Part shown: piece after piece, positions 36,901-48,900 of the stretch
Position numbering within the stretch: the stretch's first letter is position 1
Layout: each line of letters begins with the position of its first letter
Assembly: GCF_027244095.1 (NCBI RefSeq)
Contig: NC_069661.1
Coordinates: 142,615,501-142,679,500, forward strand
Length of the DNA stretch: 64,000 bases
Direction: 5' to 3'
Source of the DNA: Hemicordylus capensis
Taxonomy: Eukaryota; Chordata; Lepidosauria; Squamata; Cordylidae
Made by a program: the position numbers and the translations under genes
Notes under the pieces: model-generated
Databases searched by the model: none
Seen by the model: the letters and a program-made list of their open reading frames with translations, nothing else
Told to the model about the DNA's origin: nothing

Positions 36901-39900
36901 GCTTTCTGTGTCCGTGTGTGCAATACCTGGATCAATTTGAAACAAATTTGGTACAGTTGTAGGGACACCTCAACGGCATAGTTTGTGATGATAGCATCCA
37001 CCCCAATTCAAGATGGTGGGCATCTAAATATTTGAGGTGCAAGTTGGAACTGATTTGGACCAAATTTAGCACAGTTCTGACACAAAGGAACATGTCAATG
37101 ATGTTGTTTCGGATGATGTCATTCACCCCAATTCAAGACGGCAGGTGCATGAACGTTTGAGGTTAACTTGTGAACCACCTAACTGAGTTGGACCAAATCT
37201 GGTACAGCTGTAGTGACAAGATAGCAAATGCATGAACGTTTGAGGCAGAAGTGGGCTAACTTGTGAAGATGGTAATTATAAATTAGATTATAGTGAAAGG
37301 AAAGTAGGCAGATTAGTTCTTACCAGAACTTCTTGAGGTTTTTTTGTATTAGGCAAAGATTGGAGACTAAGGAAGCAAGAGAAAACAGATAAAAAAGGGC
37401 AAAGAAGGAAGGAGAGAAAAAACAGGGCCTTAAATTGGAAAATAGAAGGGCTATCTCTGAAGCTAGCCGCAGTACTGGGTGGGGTTCTCTTCCCTGGGCC
37501 CTTGAAAACTTCTAATTCACATAGTCTTGCCTCTGGAGCACATGGGAAAGATAACCCACAGGAGATGTCCTCATCCAGCAGCAAAGAATGAATCCTTACC
37601 TCATCTGAACCATCTTTTGGTTTCATGGGATTAGCATTGAGCAGTCCTATGACCATGCCTTGGTCTGTCTTCCAGTGACCTTTGTGAACATCACCAAACA
37701 GAAACAATGAGACACATTTGCTGAAGTCATGCAGGTCAATCAAGCGCCAGATGCTGAAGGTTTTGCCCTGGAAGAGAGAGGTAAAAGCAGAGCAAATGAA
37801 AACCACAACATGTGGTTATTGAAAGACCCAGTTATTGAGGTCTTTCTTAAAACATTAAAAATATAATAATGGGTACATTATACTGAGTTAGCACCCATTG
37901 CAAAGACAACTAGATGTACAAAATAGCTATGTTGAAAGCTGTAACCTATTTATTGCTGTTGCTATTTGTTTTTAATTAAGCACTGTCAACTATTCATAAT
38001 GTTAACTTCCACAATACTCTTTTTATCGACCAAAGAAGCTTCATGGCATAGGTTGAACAAGAATGCAGGACTAGTGCCAAATTCTCTTTTTTAATAGGAT
38101 AATAACTATCACTAGAGGCTTAAGTGGCCTTTGCGGCTTGGAGAACCTTTTATCAGCTTTGGCTTATACGTCAGCTGCGACCTTACCTGGATGGAGTTAG
38201 CTTGGCCACCGTTACTCATACTCTGACTCTAACCTCCCACTTAGAGTACTGCAATGCGTTGTACGTGGGGTTGCCTTTGAAAATGGTCTGAAAACTGCAG
38301 TTGGTCCAAAATAGAGCTGCAAGATTACTAATTGGGGCTGGACGTTTTGATTACATCATGCCAGTACTTCATTAGCTGCACCGACTCCCAGTCTGTTTCC
38401 AGGCCCAATTCCTAGTGCTGGTTTTAACCTTTAAAGCCTTAAATGGGTTGGGACCAGGTTGCCTGAGAGAGTGTCTTGCTCCATATGACCTGACTTGGAC
38501 TGCAAGATCTTCTTCAGAGGCCCTACTCTGAGTGACCTTGCCAAATGAGGTGAGGTGGGTGGCTACTAGGGACCTTTTCAGTGGAGGTACCCATCTATGG
38601 AATAGCCTCCCCAGTAAGGCTCGCCTGGGATTGTCACTTTGTTATTTTAGATGCCGGGTGAAAACTTTCTATTTACTCAGACATTTTAAAATTGATGCTT
38701 TAGAAAAGTTTTTAAATGTTTTGCACTGTGTTTTGTATTTACTATTGTATATTTGTTTATTTTGTGTTATGTGTTTTAATTGGATGTTTTTATTGTTTTG
38801 CGAGCCACCCAGAGGACAATTTGTTATGGGGCAATTAACAAATAAAGTGTATTTTAAGCATTTGTATAGCACATTTCAAGTGTTCATTGCATTTCACATA
38901 AGTTACTCAAGTAATCCTTACAGCAACTCCATGAAGTAGTTCAGTATTATCCACCTCCATACTGCAAGCAGGAGGCCTTAGCCTAAAAGAGAGTGGTTTG
39001 CCTTAGGAAGCTTATTGCTGAAGTGAGATATGAAGAAGAGATTTCCTGCCCCACACTCACTCACTAACACAGACTATATAAAGGATAACACTATAGTGGA
39101 AAGGCTCTAGAATATTAAAGATCAAACTTTTTTTGGTTTTGAAACCCAACTTCTCACTTTACAAAGCTCTATTCACAAGAGAGACAAGTAAAACCTATAT
39201 TCCAAGATACATAACCCATCTGTAATTTAACCAAGAATTAGGACTATAATCTTTCTTTGCTAAATGCTGGATCAATTACCACACATAAGCATCTTCAAAT
39301 ACAGGTTTCATGATCACCACTGCCTGTGTTACTCCCTTCAATACTTTTGCTCTCACTGGTGCCCATCTACTGCAATAGGAGAGGACTAAAAAAATAACCT
39401 AGCAAGGAATTCTTCAAGCTTCCAGCTAGTCAGTGCTTCAGGGGTATGAAAAGGAACGCCCATCCTGAATCTAGCAGAATGCCTGGGGGAAATAGTGTTG
39501 CACAACATCACCACTACAGCATGGAGGAAAATATGAAGAGTACTGTAAACTTATTCAAACATCAATACAGTAGTTTATCTTTAAAACAAAAACCCGGAGA
39601 AAATCAATGAGGTACAACAAGCCTAACTTTCACTTCAATGACAATGTCACAGGAAGGTCACCAAGAAAAATATTTACATTATTAGAGCTCTGAGGCGTGA
39701 CCTTCTTTATTATGATTCCAAATGTTACCCAATCTGTTTCCTCGAGATTTACTGAAGCAAGTTTGCCTTGCAACTGAGAGAGTCTAATACATTTCCGGCC
39801 TGCCATTTTTCTCTCCATCTCAACTGAGGACACACGGGGTTTTCTACAATAAAAACAAAGAGGAAACTGTTAGAAGAACAGAGTAGTAGAAAAATTTCCA

Positions 39901-42900
39901 TCAAACCCCAAACTCATCCAAATGCCCTTTCCTCGGGGAGACAAAACAACAACAACTAGTCAGTGTAAAATGTTCCAGGTCAGCAATGGAAGAAGAACAG
40001 AGAAATGGCAAAATCTACACAATTTTTAAAAAAATTATCAGCAGCTTTATTTTCCTTATTAGTATAATGAACTTTTATTGAAATACTGTAATCATTGCAG
40101 GGGGGAAAGTGTTTGGGTGTTTCATTTGGTTCAATTAAACTATACCTATGCTTTGAGTTCCATTTGAACTACTGAGTCTCACTGAGATTCAACAAGCATC
40201 TTATGATTTGCTCAAATCATGTCTTATGCATCAGTGGAAAATGTGCCTAAGATAACATCATTTAAAAGGCAAAGCTGTTGTATGATGCAGTTCTACAGGA
40301 GTACTCAGAATATGCACTGGATGAAGAATTCAGCCTGCTGAAGATTTCTAGTTTTAGTTTATTTTTAAAGCACAGAAAAGCTGGTTTCTAACTCTTGGCT
40401 GGGAAAAAAATATGGCTTAAAGTATGTGGGCAATGCCTGCTGAAATCTCAGAAACTGGCTTCCAAATAAACTAGCTTTTTAGTGGTTTAACTTCATTATT
40501 TGCATACCTACCTTCCCCTCCCCATGAGTAAAAAGACAGAATAAGTTATGCAAAACAAGAAATTATGTACTCAGTTTACAGTATACAGGTAGCAGAATTT
40601 ACCAGTTTTCTTAGTAAAGCACACATACACAACTCTGCTGTCAAGTCACATACTATACCCAAAGGCTGACATCCAGTCTAACATATCATGCACACAGAAA
40701 AACATTCCCTACACACAATGGGGAAGGAATAATTTTTCCCAATCTCCCTTTTTCTTTGCAGCCCTCTATGCCTCCTGAAATATATCCTTGAGGGTCATGC
40801 AACCCTTGGGAACATATTTTCTTGGAAATACAGTGGGCTGCAGAAGGAAGGGAAAATAGGCAAAAATAGTCCTTTCCAGTTGTACACATGTGAAATGTTT
40901 TTTCCATGTGCACAAATTTAATCTGGATGACAGCCAAAGAATAAACCAAATCATTTTTCCACACAGTTTGCTGACCTTAACCTCAGGCCAGAGAAGGTTT
41001 CTATGGAGACTTCCTGATCAATTACACTGGAACGTTTTGGCACTTGAGACTTCTGACTGGTGCTCAAACCAGGCCTGTTCCCAGTGATAGACTTCAGAGG
41101 TTGTGGCAACAAACCTGAAGTTGGCCTTGGGGCATGTCTTTTATTTTCTAAGAGAAAGAGGGAAAAGAATGATCTAGCTGTGTGAAAACAAAATATTATC
41201 CTACATTTCATAATCACATGCAAGAAATGAAAAATGCTACTAAGACTTACACCTACCCTTGCCAATACAGGTATTGTCTCTCAGTGGATTTTAAAACTGT
41301 TATCAGATTCTAGTTCCTAAACTTCTTTCAGAAATTAGCAGTTACTGCAGAATCATGGTAGAAGGCAGATAAACAACATAAGAAAAGCCCTGCTGGATTA
41401 GGCCCAAGGTACATCTAGTCCAGCATCCCGCTTCACACAGTGGCCCACCAGATGCCTCTGGGAAGCCCACAGGCAAGAGGTGAGGGCATGCCCTCTCTCC
41501 TACTGCTACTCCCCTGCAACTGGTATTTGGAGGCACCTTGCCTTGGAGGCTGGAGATGGCCTATAGCCCTCAGATTAGTAGCCATTGATAGACCTGCCCT
41601 CCATGAATTTATCTAAACCCCTCTTAAAGCCATCCAGGCTGGTGGCTGTGATCACATCCTGTGGCAGAGAATTCCATAGGTTGATTATATGTTGTATAAA
41701 AAAACTTCCTTTTGTCGGTCCTAAATTTCTTGGCAATCAGTTTTATGGGATGACCCCTGGTTCTAGTATTATGCGAGAGGGAAGAGTAAATTCCCTCACA
41801 TGGCCACACAGGCAACTAATTTAGGATGAAAGTATTGCATTAGCTTTTTTCTTGAATGTTCATTATTACAAGCAGCTGAGCAAGCTAGAGCCAGTCCTCA
41901 GTGCATCCCTTTCTCCTCAGAATCCCTCCTTGGCACACATCTCCCTGCCTCTTACATCTTCATGTCTCGGTGCTCATACATTTCAAATTCCGTACAAAGA
42001 ATTTTGCAAATGTTCCATTTCAATTTGCGGTTTACATTCTTGTTGCAGAATTCACAACATATCAAACTGATACACCTGAAAAACAAACACTCTTTCATAT
42101 ACCTCTCACATTACCCCAGAGATATAAGTGAACAACCCATAGTTAAATATGCAGGTAAAGGAGCAGCTTGAACAAAGCTTCATTACACTTGAAGAGTTAT
42201 GGACTACTATACCTGAAGATGAAGGTTTTTGGCCCTGTCCCTTACATGGTGGCAAAGCAGGACTGTTGAGCTGTGCTGCGAAACATGGTGACTCTTGAAG
42301 TTTTGCAGGTTTCCTTTCATTTAAGAGGGCAACAGGCAATGTACCTGATTGACCAAAAAAAAAAAAAAAAAAAAAAAAGACTAAGAAATGTAATGGTGTA
42401 TTTTACAATAAATAAGGAACTGACCTCCACGGCAAAACAGTGCTTATAAATTTAGTTTATAAACTGAATTAAAGAAGAAATGAACAGCTTAAATAGCAGA
42501 AATGAACTTAATCTCATATCTGGCAATGCTTTTAAAGCTCAACACTGGCTTCAGATTTGAACCTTACCCTTCTTGGGGGGGGGGGGGGGGGGTGTTTGCT
42601 CTGTCTCAGCACCAAATGATATCACTGCTCCCCCAACAAAGATGAGGAACTAAAAGCCTCCATAAACATATTTATACTAGTAAATTCAGCTTGCATACTG
42701 CAAATAGTAACAAGTGCTTCTAGATACTACTAGAAATACCACTCATTCCAATCAGCCTAATTCAACGCTGTTGGGGCAATCGGAGGCCAGGTGAAGGGGC
42801 ACAACATGCCATCCCATATACGGTGCTAGCATCTACATGACTACAAGGCAATTTTAATGTCCTGAGTTCTGCTTGCCAGATATGTTCCATATTTTAGCAT

Positions 42901-45900
42901 CATGGACTATTCATACTAAGTTTTAGCTTTCTAGCTGGGAAGAAAGTACTTTATCTATTTTCAAGAATACTACATATCCTCATTTGAGGGACAGAAGCTC
43001 AGATGTTCTACACACCAGAGAGCCTTAAGACAAATTTCAGATTTATAGTGAAAGTATCCTAATCATTTTGATATCTACATGAATGAGTTGGCAAGCTTCA
43101 GAAATCTGTATACTGTAATGGAGACTTAGCAGCTTGTTCAGGGATCAAGCACAATGCTCTAATAACAATGTTTTCTTCCTTTGTTCTCTTTAGCAACTGC
43201 CTTTACAATTTATCTGTAAATGCAAGCTTGGATGCTGAACAGTTAAACTCAAAGAAATATATATTTGCTATGTTTATATACAGGAGAACCTTGTTAATCG
43301 CAGAACCAGCATCTGTGGTTTCAAGTATCCACGGTCAGGTAATTGCCACCCAACCTTGGTATACACAACAAATTAGGCAATTAAAGGGTTAAGACCTGTG
43401 TATCCACAGGTTGGAGATGGGCAGAAATTACCTCTGAGGTCATTTCTGCCTGCCATTTTGTGGCTCATTTTTGTAAAAATTTCTCCAAGATAACGGGGTT
43501 CTCCTGTACTGCCTTTTGCCAGTGCACAAGGTGGTTTACAATTTAAAATAGTGGCATATAGTCTAGCAGACTAAACTATACTAATATCTTAGTATAGTAA
43601 CTATGACAAAAGAAACAAGGGATGGGGCGGAAAAAGAAAAATAAGTAAATGCATGCACCAATTATTTCATTATGTAAACAAAATAATCTAATTACCAAAC
43701 GCTTTCTTGTTAGGGAGAGAGTGAGTTTGCTGTCCTATTGCTGTCATTTTTAACTGTTCCTGTAATACCTTCATCTGTTCTTGCAATTTCCTCAACTCAT
43801 CTAAAAATAAATAAATCAACATAAATACAGAATATGCAACTTATGTAAAAGATTAGTTCAGCATGGTAGTTTTGAGTATGCCAAGTTTAAAAACAGTAGC
43901 GATAAACAGATAAGGAGACAAACAGCAGCAATTAAAACCCTTTCCATCAAAAATGTAAAAGATTAAATGCCTGCTATAATAAAGTTCTTTTCCTGGTGCC
44001 AGGAGGGCATAACCAGATGAACTTTCTTGTGGAGTGAGTACCATAAGTGGAGCACCACAACTCAAAAGACCTTTTCCATAGTCATCACCTACCATTTGAC
44101 CTGGATCCCCAGATCTTGCAGTAATGTTAGGATGTACTGTATCTGGGTACATAATATTTCTCTGTCTCATCATCCAATCATCCAGATATGGAAAGATGGA
44201 GATTCCTTGTGTTCGTAGATGGGCAGTTACTGAGCTCATGCATTTTGTGAAGACTTGAGGCACAGTCTTCAGAGAGGCCAAATGGCAGAATGGAGTATTG
44301 GCAGGCTTGAGTCCCCAGCCTACGAATCGAAGAAACTCTCAGTCTTATTTTGATATGGAAATAAGCATAATTTTGGTCCAAGGTAAACAGCCATTCCTTC
44401 TCTGCCAAAAGAGAAAGAATGCCCTGTAAAGTTATCATGCAAAACCTGCTTGGATAAATGAATTGGTTGAGGCAAACTAAGTCCAAAATGGGGCAGAGAC
44501 CACCATCCCTTTTTGGAATTCAAAAATATCTGGAATAAAAACCCTTCCTTTGATCTTTTTGAGAGACAGGTTCTATTGCACCCTTTTCTAGGAGATCTTT
44601 TACCTCTACTTGTAAAGTAGGAGTCAAGTGCATGTATTTTACCGCCGAGAGAGAGAGAGAGAGAGAGAGAATGAGAATTTGACTGTGTATCCAGTGGAGA
44701 TTATACTTAATGCCCAGGTGTTGGATGTAATGAGACACAAAGCTGGAGTAAAAGACTAGCCTGATAGTGGAAGGGTTTGAAGAAATGGAGGGCAGAAGAG
44801 GAAAGAGCTCAAAGGTTCTGCTTTGACTGGTCCTGGTGCGTAGTCTTCTGTTGTTGCTTGTGCTTTGAGTATAGGACCTACTCTGGTTGTATTGGAAAAA
44901 CCTCCTATAGTCCTCGCGGTCCAGCTTCTGTCTCCCATATTTCTTATACTTCTGAGAGTAAGATTGTGGAGTAGAAGAAAGTGTAAAGGTTTTAGCTGTG
45001 AACTTAGATTTTTCCATATTGTCCATGGTGTTGTGTTGGCCTGGGAACTGAATAAGCCATCTCCATTAAATGGGAGGTTTTCTATCTTGTCCCTCATGTC
45101 CGTTTGAAGCAACGAAAAACGTAACCAAGCATGACGACATAAAGATATAGCACCCATGAGCATGCAGGACTCTGTTTCTGTGAGATGTTTAGCCATTCTA
45201 AGATGTTGCCAAATAACATCCATAGATTTAAGGAGCACTTCCTTACACTTAAGTGATTTAGGAGCCGCTTTGAGATTCCTCCTTGGATCTGCTTTCAGTG
45301 GCATAATGCAGCACCAGAGTTAGGTGGAGGATGCTTGAAATGAAAAAGCACTTTTCCTCCTTGACTCTGTAAAGGTTCTCTCACTTAGAAGCTGAAGATG
45401 AAGCATCCCATGCTGATTTGGCAGAATTGACTAAAACTGGAAGGATAGGGAGTGCTGCTTGTTGTGAAGGAGAACATAAAGTTATAGACCAGGTCCTTAA
45501 CCTCAGGAGTTGGAGATTTTGGTTCCAAGACAAAGGCTTTTGCCATTTCCACTACTTGAATACGGTATGACTTTGTCTTCTCAGTGGGAGAGTCGGAAGC
45601 TGATCAGGCAAGGTCTTATCAGACAAAGGGTTAGAAGGGTTCCCCAATTCTATAGAACCATAATCTGAATCAGAAGTGGAAGTGTATTCATTATCTGATT
45701 TCTCTCTCTCAGGAGCCGTAGGCTGGTCCAGAAGGAAGGACTTGTACACCTGGAGATGTAAGGCAAGTATGTTCTCTGCATTTCTCCTGCAAAGGTTGTA
45801 GGAAAGGAGGTGGGTTTGGTGGCACTGTTCCCTCTAAGGCATGCACACATGCATGCGCTCACAAGTTTTTTGATGTCTACTCAGTTAACTTTAGATCCTG

Positions 45901-48900
45901 CTCAGGTTGACTCAGGAAGGCCCCACTCTGAATGCACATGCACACACACTGCCTTGATACAGCCACCCAGAACAAAACTCATTCCGCACCGAGGAATGAA
46001 CTCATTCCGTACAGAGAAATGACAGAGACCACTGTTTGGTGGAGTGCCTTGGTCCTTTTCAAGAGCTCGATCTTGAGAAGTGGAAGCAGATTTAAGTTTT
46101 CTTAGTTTCCACAGCCTGAACCCGTTGTAGTCATAATGAAGGGATGGAGAGGGCATATAGAATGGTTTTCTGAATCTCCCCAGCCTCCGAACATAGCCAG
46201 AATTAAGAGCTCCTGGAGAACTCCAGTAGTCCATGGCAATGTAATGAAAATCCCTTGAAGGTAGAGCCAAAAGGTGTTGTATGGGAAGAGCCCAGGATAG
46301 AATCAATGTCTTGTAGGATAGGAAAGTTTAGCAACATCTACGGTGTCAAGGGAAAATTCATCCAATATCTGAAACAAGCACACAGGTAGGCTGAAAAACT
46401 GTCTCCAAGGTCAAGGTAGTAATAGTCAGAGTCGATGCTGAAACAGTCAATGTTGTGGGCAGGTTGGTCGAAGACAGAACCTAGTCAACCATAGATCATG
46501 CCGCCAATACTGATGTTTGGTGTCAGCAATGGTGCTAGCATCGAGGTCAGTATTGGCAGCATGATCTGTGGTTGATTGGGGGAACTTGAAGAAGTTCTGG
46601 GAAAGATGGAGATCTAGAAGTGGTAGATGTTGTAGTTTGAACCACCAAGGGTAAGAGAGTTCGGTCTGCTCCGACAACATTGATTCCTTAGACGCCAAGG
46701 TTGGTGGTTGATTTGGTGTCGGTGGGACTAATTTTTTGTCCCTCGGGTTTGTTGATGGATGGGCAACACCCAAGGATGAAGGAGTCGATACTCAGGTAGA
46801 TGACAATATCTTTCAATGCTTAGATGTGGAGAGAGAAAGGAATCCAGACCAAAAAAAACTTTTCTATTTCTTTCAGGAACCAAGCATGACTGAGGAGGGA
46901 ACCAAGCATGACTGAGGAGCAAGTCTTAAGTGAGGAACATGCAACGGTAGATGAGAAGGAACTGAGCCAAAGAGTGCTCTACCGCTGAAGATACCGCACA
47001 TTGTGTGCAAAGGGCAGAGCTACAGAGCATTTCGAGGAGCTTTCAAACCTTCCGTGGGGGCTACTGCGCAGGCACAGAACCCATGTTCTGAATTGTCTCG
47101 GACCACATCATAGATCTTACAATCTCCTAAAAATAAATAACTCATTCTTGTCACACACACTGAGTTACCTACCAGTCAAACATGGGCATTCATTTTTGTT
47201 TCATCTCATGAAAATGGCCCTAGTTTGCCCACCACCACCCAGCAATTACCAGCTCTTTCTTTTGGAAGTTTCTGAGCTTTTAAATTCAGTTTCTAAACAG
47301 ACTAAGGTCACATGTGCAAAGACACAGGCTGGATAGTAGTGTGGTTGTTTTGTGGTGAGGCTTGGTCAAGGCAGAGTAGTTAAGACTCCTATTCACAATA
47401 TAAACAGTGGAAAGACAAATTTATACATAATATAAATGGTGGAAGGACAAAGCAACGGTGTTAATCAGTACACAGCCTCCTTATATTGCCCCAAACTTGG
47501 CAATAGAAAAACTATTGTAGCTTCTGGGTGTAAGACACCCTACCAAGAATATTTTGAAGACATGTCTTCCCCAGGTAAAAAGGAAAATGTGTCAAGTGTA
47601 AGCAGTGCAACAAGGAGATGCAGCGCAGCTTGACACAGGTAATGTCAAGATAAAAACCAGGTATTATGTATTACAGGTGGCCCCTCATTATTTACAGTTT
47701 CATGTATTTGGGATCAGGCAATTACCCAACCTCATTATCTGCGGTACACAGCTTTGCATTTCCGCAGTTTTCAGCAGAACAGTTCTGCCCTTACATGGTC
47801 GTGCTCTTGCTGCACATGCTCATGGGTTGAGAGAGGAGTTTGGAGGAGGCCAGTGGAGTGCTTTGGTCTGCCCGTTTAGCATTTTTTGTGCTTCTAAAAG
47901 CCATATTGGGTAGCACCTGGCATCCTTAGGGAGCCACTGGGAGTCTTCAGGAGCCATTGCTCTGGAGCTTTTGGGGGCTTCTTGGAGCCATTTCTGTGGA
48001 GCCTTTTTCGAGCCATTCCCATGGAGCTTCTTGGAGCCATTTTCTGGAGCCTCTTGCAGCATGGTGCCGTCCTCGTAAAATGCTAGTTATCACATTAGTA
48101 AATTTAATTATAATTTTGATGAAATTTAATTAAAAATTTCAAATTAAACATTTAATTACAATTTTGATAATTACAGTACTGCATTTAATTTAAATTGCAA
48201 TTAAAAATCCAATTTAAATTAAAAATTGATTTTAATTTTCCATTGAAAATTGATTCTCCTCTCACTCCTTGATACTCACACATTCCTCTGTGTGTTTACT
48301 TGAATTGAACTGAATTTTGTGCTGCCTCTTTGGTCAACCTACCAACCAGACCAAGGGGCTTGTGTTGCTAAGTGCTGGACTTCAACAGTGGGGTGAGGAA
48401 ATGTCATGATTACGCATTACTGTAGAAGCTGGAGAGTGGGAAAGCTGAGAACGGGAAAGCTGAGGTGTCCAAAGAAAGCTGAGTGCTGTGCTCCATCCTT
48501 ATTTCTGCTTTTGCCCTGTCTTTTCAGTGATCTTTTGGTCATTTTCATGGGCTCTGAAACCTAATTGCCCAATTCCCACTGACTTAAGGTTTCATTATCC
48601 ATGGTTTCATTATCCGCAGTTGTAGGCCAGAACGAAACCCCTGCAAATAATGAGGGCCACCTGTATTTCCTGAACGTGAAAATCAGTTATCTAGGGGGGG
48701 AAAATAATATACATGAAGTACATCCTCCTAGATGTTGCAAATGCTCTACTGAGCTGGAAATTAACATGTCTTAATGATCAGATTTGAAAAACATTGTTTA
48801 AGAAACAAGTGAAGTATCAGTGGGAAAACTGATTTTAAATCTATGATTTAAATTGAGGTTTTCTCTTATTGATTTTAATTGCCTTGATTTAAATCAATTC

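Larger units (their letters stand above)
43855..47095 (-). mobile_element. DIRS-like retroelement, copy 4 (fossil)
   Basis: Minus strand. Parts: terminal segment near 47.05-47.1 kb (GCGCAGGCACAGAACCCATG, cf. the terminus of copy 1), gag about 44.8-46.3 kb (CRHAWLRFSLLQTDMRDKIE), reverse transcriptase about 43.9-44.5 kb (KEWLFTLDQNYAYFHI; ISIFPYLDDW with the YLDD active-site motif). It stops within reverse transcriptase, so RNase H and recombinase are absent. Broken, many breaks, old. A hAT-like repeat lies inside it. Between MCM10 exons 3 and 4, sense direction. Confidence 0.75.
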
